Below are positions 59,052-64,000 of a stretch of 64,000 bases of DNA, piece by piece. Numbering within the stretch: position 1 is the stretch's first letter; every line of letters starts with the position of its first letter. The position numbers and the translations under genes are program-made. The notes beneath the pieces were generated by a model. It saw only the letters and a list, made by a program, of their open reading frames with translations. It was not told the DNA's origin and searched no databases. The stretch is from Dichetophora obliterata (lineage: Eukaryota; Arthropoda; Insecta; Diptera; Sciomyzidae): positions 97,634,727 through 97,698,726 of the forward strand of contig OY986435.1 in assembly GCA_963920525.1 (NCBI GenBank), in the 5' to 3' direction.

Positions 59052-59098
59052 ATTGTAAATACTAAAATTCAAAAAGTTTTAGTAGATTCATAGATTTC

Positions 59099-59305
59099 CA
59101 GCTACAACAAGGCAACATAAAACGATAGATCTTTCAGACGTATAAAATTTTTAATTTTATTGAAACTGTGAAAATCAATAAGATGTTCAGCTGAAAAATT
59201 CAAACTATCAAAATCTACAATTTTGATATAAAGAAAAATAAGGACAAATTACAAAAATATGTGGCCAAAATAAAATTTAAGCAAAGAAAAGCCAAAATGA
59301 TTGAA
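59099..59305 (+). pseudogene. Pogo transposase helix-turn-helix remnant
   Basis: In the plus strand KTIDLSD is followed, after a one-base slip, by RIKFLILLKL, a stop, then CSAEKFKLSKSTI. This resembles the CENP-B N-terminal (psq-type) helix-turn-helix of pogo transposases, where a KST-I-x-R-I recognition helix contacts the element ends. Stops and slips occur throughout, and the catalytic domain was not found. Confidence 0.45.
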
Positions 59306-59587
59306 CCAAGTTCTTTCCAGGGAATAAAAAATATCAGGCGAACATCCGCAATTATGTAAATGTATTTTTGTGAAACAATGTTAATTTATTATTATTCATG
59401 TTCTTAAATGCATTTTCTTTAAAAAAATTTCTAAGACAAAGCGTTTAAATTTATACGGCTAAACTATGCATTCAAATATGCTCAAATTTGTTTAACAAAT
59501 TCTTAGGCTTTCTGTATTCCGGACACATCCAGTAATACGGACATACACCGAAACTATATGTGTCCGGATTAGCGAGACTGTACTGTA

Positions 59588-60146
59588 CATATATAAGCAA
59601 TGATTTCTTTCCTTTTGTTTTTGTTTATTTTTGGGTGCACAAACAAGAAACAAGTGGCCTTCAGATGACACTCAATCTATAAATAGCATAAAAGTTGTAG
59701 TAAAAATGTGCCTAAAATTATCTGACAACAAATGGTTTTATCAGCAGATAAAATCCAAACTAAATAAATAAAAAAAAAATAAAGTAGCTAATAAAAGCAC
59801 TACCTTAATTTGAATAAATGTTAAATTAGCGTTTAATGTCCGTCTATGTATCTGACATTTATTAAGATATTAACACATTTGCATAAATTTTAACAGCGCT
59901 GTTGTCATTACCATATCGTTATCATCATTGGAATCATAACAGTTTTGTCTTTCTCAGCCAAAATTGCTACTTATTCAACAATGATAAACATACCTACAAA
60001 CAGGTTTCATTCACACAATTATGTTCGTACGAAATATTAAGCGTTTGTTGACACTAAAAGTTACTAACGCAAAGCTTATGTAGTTTTACTTAGCATTTCA
60101 CAATTGAATTCAAAGATGTCCTCAACAGTCGCTCAGCAATCTTATT
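59588..60146. other. Spacer
   Basis: Nothing recognised. Confidence 0.35.
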
Positions 60147-60150
60147 TTAA

Positions 60151-61414
60151 CCCTCGGATGTGCGACTGGGCTTTCCGAGGCCTGTTTTGACTTTGATAAG
60201 TCGTCTTTTTTTTTCTTGGCTCTGAGTGCCGAAATATTTTATGCCAACTACCGCTAATGTTTTCTAAACGTATCAAAACGACTAAAAAGAATTTTTATTA
60301 CTTTCGTAGAACCAACAGATCTATTTTTATACTAAGGACGTAAGTGAACCTACTGGGCCTCATGAGGCCCGTCCGTTAAATGTATGGGAAATGTCTGTAA
60401 GCTACTAAACAAAAAATGTTCGAACACAATCAATGACGTTCGACAACTTTATTACGCATACTTTATTACTTTTTATTTTAAGTAATATTTGAAATGTCGG
60501 GAATAAGTGACGCAGTGTGGGAAGAGCTTAATATTGTTCTCAATTTTTCAGGCTGCTGACAGACCGGCAGCAGCTCACTGAGGACAGGTTTTTTTCTACT
60601 AAAAAAACTAGAGAATGAATAAGACTATAATTTCGGAAAAACAAGCCTTATAAATTTCTGGATTACAACGAAAATAACGCAGGTGTCAGCACTATGGACC
60701 AGATGCTCAGTTGCTATTCTTTCAGGAGTGAAAAAACCTATAAACGGATAAACATCGTGAATTTCTAAAGGTTTCGACATCCCAGTTGGGACATTAAAAA
60801 TAGGACAATGAACGTTCAAATTTCAATTCAAGCTTTTGTCAATACATATAAAAAAATATTTTATAAAGTCGTAATTCTACATTTATTATAACATACACAA
60901 TTGCATTACCTTGCATTATACGGAAGGGAAAGACTGTGAGTCGTGCAATGCTCAGAACGGCAAAAATAGACGCAAAACATTCTTGTCGTGTTAAAAAAAT
61001 TCAAAGAAATTCATATGCATTGAACACGACACCACGCAGAAAATTTGTCAGTGCCATGGCTACGCTGCTGAATAGTTATAAAGCTAGCACAACAGTTCAA
61101 CGATTGTTACCTCATTTTTAGTTTTTGTAAATTTGTGTTAAAAAAAAAATATAAATCAGTCAAAAGTTAACTTGTGCCATAGAAAAAAGTAATTTTACTT
61201 TTCAAGGCATCAGAGCCCCCCAACCCCCTTATCAAACCACCTAAAAATGACACCCACACACAGATGTAGTGTCTAATAATACTTCTACATAAAAACAGCT
61301 TGCGATAAGACATCTAGATGGACGATAATCGTAAAGACAGCTGGCCATGATTTAATAGCCTCGCGAGGCCCAGTACCCTACTTACCGCCTCCTTGGCAGT
61401 CGCATATCCTAGGG
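60151..61414 (+). mobile_element. PiggyBac-type transposon, 1,264 bp, internally deleted
   Basis: TTAA lies at 60147-60150 and 61415-61418. The ends CCCTCGGATGTGCGACTG and, inverted, CAGTCGCATATCCTAGGG are TIRs. TTAA sites and CCCT ends are diagnostic of piggyBac. Just inside, short palindromes such as GGCCTCATGAGGCC (about 60358) and GCCTCGCGAGGC (about 61360) occur near both ends. The interior holds the last part of a transposase gene. Confidence 0.85.
60655..61075 (+). pseudogene. PiggyBac transposase C-terminal remnant
   Basis: DYNENNAGVSTMDQMLSCYS at about 60660-60720 matches the DYN..K.GVD..DQM block that holds the third catalytic aspartate of piggyBac transposases. A degenerate stretch follows. 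From about 60931, CESCNAQNGKNRRKTFLSC, a stop, then ICIEHDTTQKICQCH and a stop at 61075 form the Cys/His-rich C-terminal domain that reads the element ends. The N-terminal half with the first two aspartates is deleted. Confidence 0.7.
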
Positions 61415-61654
61415 TTAATAATAAACGTTAAATTAAACTGTCGCAAAGTGTGTCCACTGTATGGTTGAATTTAAATCGTTGACTGGCCACTTCATTGTAG
61501 CTAATTCTCAACTACAATAATAAGAACACAAAGTACCGTTCTAATTTTGCTAACTTGATTTATCTCTTTGCAGGGAGTCAGTTTTGAATATGATCGCGAT
61601 TTGTCCACATTGAAGAGTAAAAAGTTGAAAAAATTGTAGTTTGTAAAATGTATA

Positions 61655-62006
61655 CAGTAAAAAATTTGAGGGTAAATTTTATCTTTTTTATAACATTTGT
61701 ATGGTATAAACTTTTTTATTCCAAATAATTTATAAATTTTATACCACCCAATATTATAAAAATAATAAAAGATATAATTTAAAAATTTTATATGGATATC
61801 ATGTGTAAATCAAAATATATTCTGGTTCGAACGTATAAAATTCACCGAAATTGGGAAATTTAAAAATATAGTGGTTTCAATTGGTCTGACGAAAAAAATG
61901 GTCTGGAAAACTTTATAAGATTTGATGGTATAAATTTTAAAACATTTTTGGTTTGGATTTATATGTACACCAAATAGTATAAAATTTATCCTCATATTTT
62001 TTACTG
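61655..62006. mobile_element. 352-bp TIR MITE
   Basis: CAGTAAAAAATTTGAGGGTA at 61655 is inverted at the right end (TCCTCATATTTTTTACTG, ending at 62006). Homology extends to about 35 bp. The left flank is TA and the right TG, so a TA duplication may have mutated. The interior is AT-rich with internal symmetric TATAAATTTTATA-like words. Confidence 0.6.
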
Positions 62007-63050
62007 TGTAGTAAAAAAAATAATATGCAGAAACAACCATTAGGTATGTACTTAATAGTCTGCATAAGCTTGTAAAATTAAAAATTGGGGATTAATATTT
62101 AAAAATCTAGTAAAGCACAAAAAAAAAAATTTAAATAAAACATGCATTTTGGAAACAATAAGAGTTATAGCTCGCTTTCAAGCAAAACTTTTGATGTAAT
62201 AATATAAAACAAGTCTTATAATTTTATAATCAAAAGCAAATTTTTTGTCTATTTTGGCTGTTTTTTGTTGTTTGTTTTTGATTAAATTTTAAAACGCTAA
62301 AGAATTATGATTTTTAGCGAACTGACGAAATTTTTGTTGCATTCATTATATTTTGAATAGGATCTGGTTCAAAAAACCTTTTTTTACAAGAATTGAGCTT
62401 TTTTATATTATGAATGATAGTATTTCCCTAAATTTAGAAGAATGATGTAAACTTTTAAGAGTCAGCCTAAAAAGCCCACAAACTGCCCTAAAGAAAAAGA
62501 AGAAAGAGCTGGTGACTAAAATTGCTCATTTTATCTCGCAGTTTAAGAAGAAATGGAAATAAAGAATGGTTAAATACGTCTATTGGTTTTAAAAACAACA
62601 GCACCCATGCCAATGCAAGGCGCCGCACAATGGGGTATTTTATGGGCTTTTATAGCTATAATAAAAAAAAATTTTGAGGTACCAACTTTTTTGCTTTCGT
62701 TCGCGCGCAGTGAAAAATTGTAATTTTTCGAATTTTTTTATGTATTTTTTTGTAAAAAAAATTGTTCTGGAAAGTTATTTTAATGGAACCTTCAACTTTG
62801 TGTAAATTTGGTCTTTTCTGCAAAAAATTTTTTTGGGTAAAAGCTTCGAAAAAGTATTTTTTGTTCATTAGAAAAAGGGTTCAAAAATTAAGTTTTTTGT
62901 TATTCAAGTAGAGTTAAAGTGTTTCTTTTGTGCACCATTGTCATCTAATTATGATTTTCTTTAAATATATACTGTCCGTAATAAGTGTTTAAAATTTGGT
63001 TGTGCCATGTTGGCCTCTTCGGAATTTATTAAGCTTTTTGTAAAAGACCT
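62007..63050. other. AT-rich spacer
   Basis: No gene or bounded repeat is seen. A poly(A/T)-rich stretch surrounds 62650-62830. Confidence 0.35.
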
Positions 63051-63110
63051 CCAGTCGCTATAATAAAAACAAGCAACTGCAGGCACCAACAAACAATGTA
63101 ATGCAAGGCA

Positions 63111-64000
63111 ATGTTAGGAACTGCTTTAAACGCGGTGTTTATATCTCGTCAAAACTTATTTGATATAATAAAAAGCTCTGGGAATTCCCAATTAAGCGAT
63201 AAATTTCAATATTTGAGAGACAAAATTAAGCGTCAAATTCGTCCTGTGGAGAGATATATGAATGATTTTGATGCAATTATTAATCAGTTCATTTCCGCAT
63301 TTAAGATGCGGTGGACAAGGTCACATAGAACTGAAGAAAGATTTCTTAATTCAAATCGCGGTTGGTTGGTTTCATCAATAGCATTCTCCATTTCTAACTC
63401 TAACAAACGCGGGCCAAAAGAACTGTCCTTTGAAGATTCCTGTGAGAAAACTAAAAGAGCGAAATTTAAGGAGTTAAGAGATTCAACCCCATTATCAGCT
63501 TTAGCGTGTGCCACAAAAATGAGTTTGCGGGCTGAAGGTCACGTTGAAGCATCAAAGTTGTTACATGAATTGACAACTTCAACTAAAAGGGGAACTTAAT
63601 ATAAGAAAATGTATAAAAAATATAAAAATCCTACTAAAATTAGTAAAGAAGATGTTCTAGCTGTGCTTGTAGAAGCAAAATTATCCCGCCATCAGTACAA
63701 CATTATTAGAGGAGCTGCACCCAAAAAGTTTGCCAGCTATAGCGTTGTACGGATAGCAAAAAAAGTTTGTTATACTTCCCGAGAATTTATATAAATTACT
63801 GAAACTTTATGCGAAGTAAGCTTGCATGCTTTACTAAACCTAACAATCCAGCATTTGCCTATATTACAAAAGCCAGTTAAAGATTCTTTGGAATTACCTA
63901 ATTTTTGTTTGTTTTCGAAGTGGGGTTTCGACGGAAGTTCTGACAACAGCATATACAAGCAAGCTTTTCACTGCCCGGATGCAAATGATGCATCGATATT
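63111..64000 (+). pseudogene. Transposon-like gene with two in-frame stops, cut by window edge
   Basis: One continuous frame runs from 63111 to the edge. It holds RDKIKRQIRPVERYMNDFDA, MRWTRSHRTEERFLNSNRGW, PKELSFEDSCEKTKRAKFKE and ALACATKMSLRAEGHVEASK. After a TAA at 63597-63599 it continues with EDVLAVLVEAKLSRHQYNII and KKFASYSVVRIAKKVCY. After a second TAA at 63792-63794 come ITETLCEVSLHALLNLT, then NFCLFSKWGFDGSSDNSIYK and QAFHCPDANDASI. From memory this order belongs to another widespread arthropod/cnidarian family of uncharacterised transposon-like proteins, in which SKWGCDGSS is the most conserved block. Here the C is F. No frameshift is present, only the two stops, both where relatives have sense codons. 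Confidence 0.6.

Larger units (their letters stand above)
58200..59585. mobile_element. Pogo/Tigger-type transposon, 1,386 bp, degenerate
   Basis: CAGTATAGTCTCGCTAGTCC at 58200 and the inverted GGATTAGCGAGACTGTACTG ending at 59585 are typical pogo ends. TA lies on both sides (58198-58199 and 59586-59587). Subterminal copies of CAGTAATACGRACAT with CCGGAC occur near both ends. A remnant of the transposase N terminus is at 59099-59305, and a nested MITE at 58496-59051. Confidence 0.8.

Overview
The window looks like intergenic or intronic DNA from the genome of a higher fly (brachyceran Diptera, possibly a tephritid or a calyptrate). The evidence is its AT-rich composition, a ribosomal protein S15 retrocopy whose protein reads like the fly form, a mariner relative of a type known from fruit flies, and arthropod-type transposons of nearly every class. 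I find no intact host protein-coding gene. What can be read is mostly layered transposable elements, nearly all broken by frameshifts, stops or later insertions. The family names rest on recognising motifs by eye, not on a database search.

Layout, 1-20 kb. Positions 1-1140 (minus strand) hold part of a transposon-like gene with a CDGT motif and one frameshift. Positions 2074-6277 (minus) hold a LINE with ORF1 and ORF2, interrupted by a 393-bp MITE and by an LTR-like insert. Next come a ~110-bp tandem repeat, an almost perfect 60-bp inverted repeat flanked by CTAAC, and a 24-bp minisatellite that reads as SADV(S/P)VAS peptide repeats. Positions 11.3-14.25 kb hold a decayed DDE transposon with dispersed end-like motifs. 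Positions 14517-15520 hold a TIR element, and 15765-18650 a nearly complete TIR transposon with GAG termini and ATAT target duplications (Sola-like).

Layout, 19-41 kb. Positions 19458-23321 form a unit with ~650-bp inverted arms that carries a Helitron whose helicase gene is internally deleted. Positions 23.5-25.4 kb are quieter and may hold a promoter and a non-coding exon. Helitron-type ends and dispersed AT-rich repeats follow. A tRNA-like SINE head lies at 31.9 kb, an almost intact mariner at 32349-33650, a ZBED-type hAT relic at 34.7-36.3 kb, and a foldback element with internal tandem repeats at 36887-40229. A good splice donor at 41343 may end a non-coding exon.

Layout, 41-64 kb. Positions 41.6-45 kb contain five nested layers: dispersed repeat, TA-flanked TIR element, tRNA-like sequence, hAT element and mariner relic. 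A second LINE lies at 47.6-50.4 kb, split by a TA-flanked MITE. A palindromic element is at 53.2-53.9 kb. A palindromic satellite at 54.35-55.9 kb has captured a processed RpS15 retrocopy. After these come a 301-bp LINE tail with a 9-bp target duplication, a pogo element with a nested MITE, a piggyBac element, a small TIR MITE, and at the right edge a transposon-like gene with two in-frame stops.

The genes do not form a pathway. What connects them is insertion history: in several places removing an insert together with one target-site copy restores the reading frame or the repeat that it split, which gives a relative order of events.
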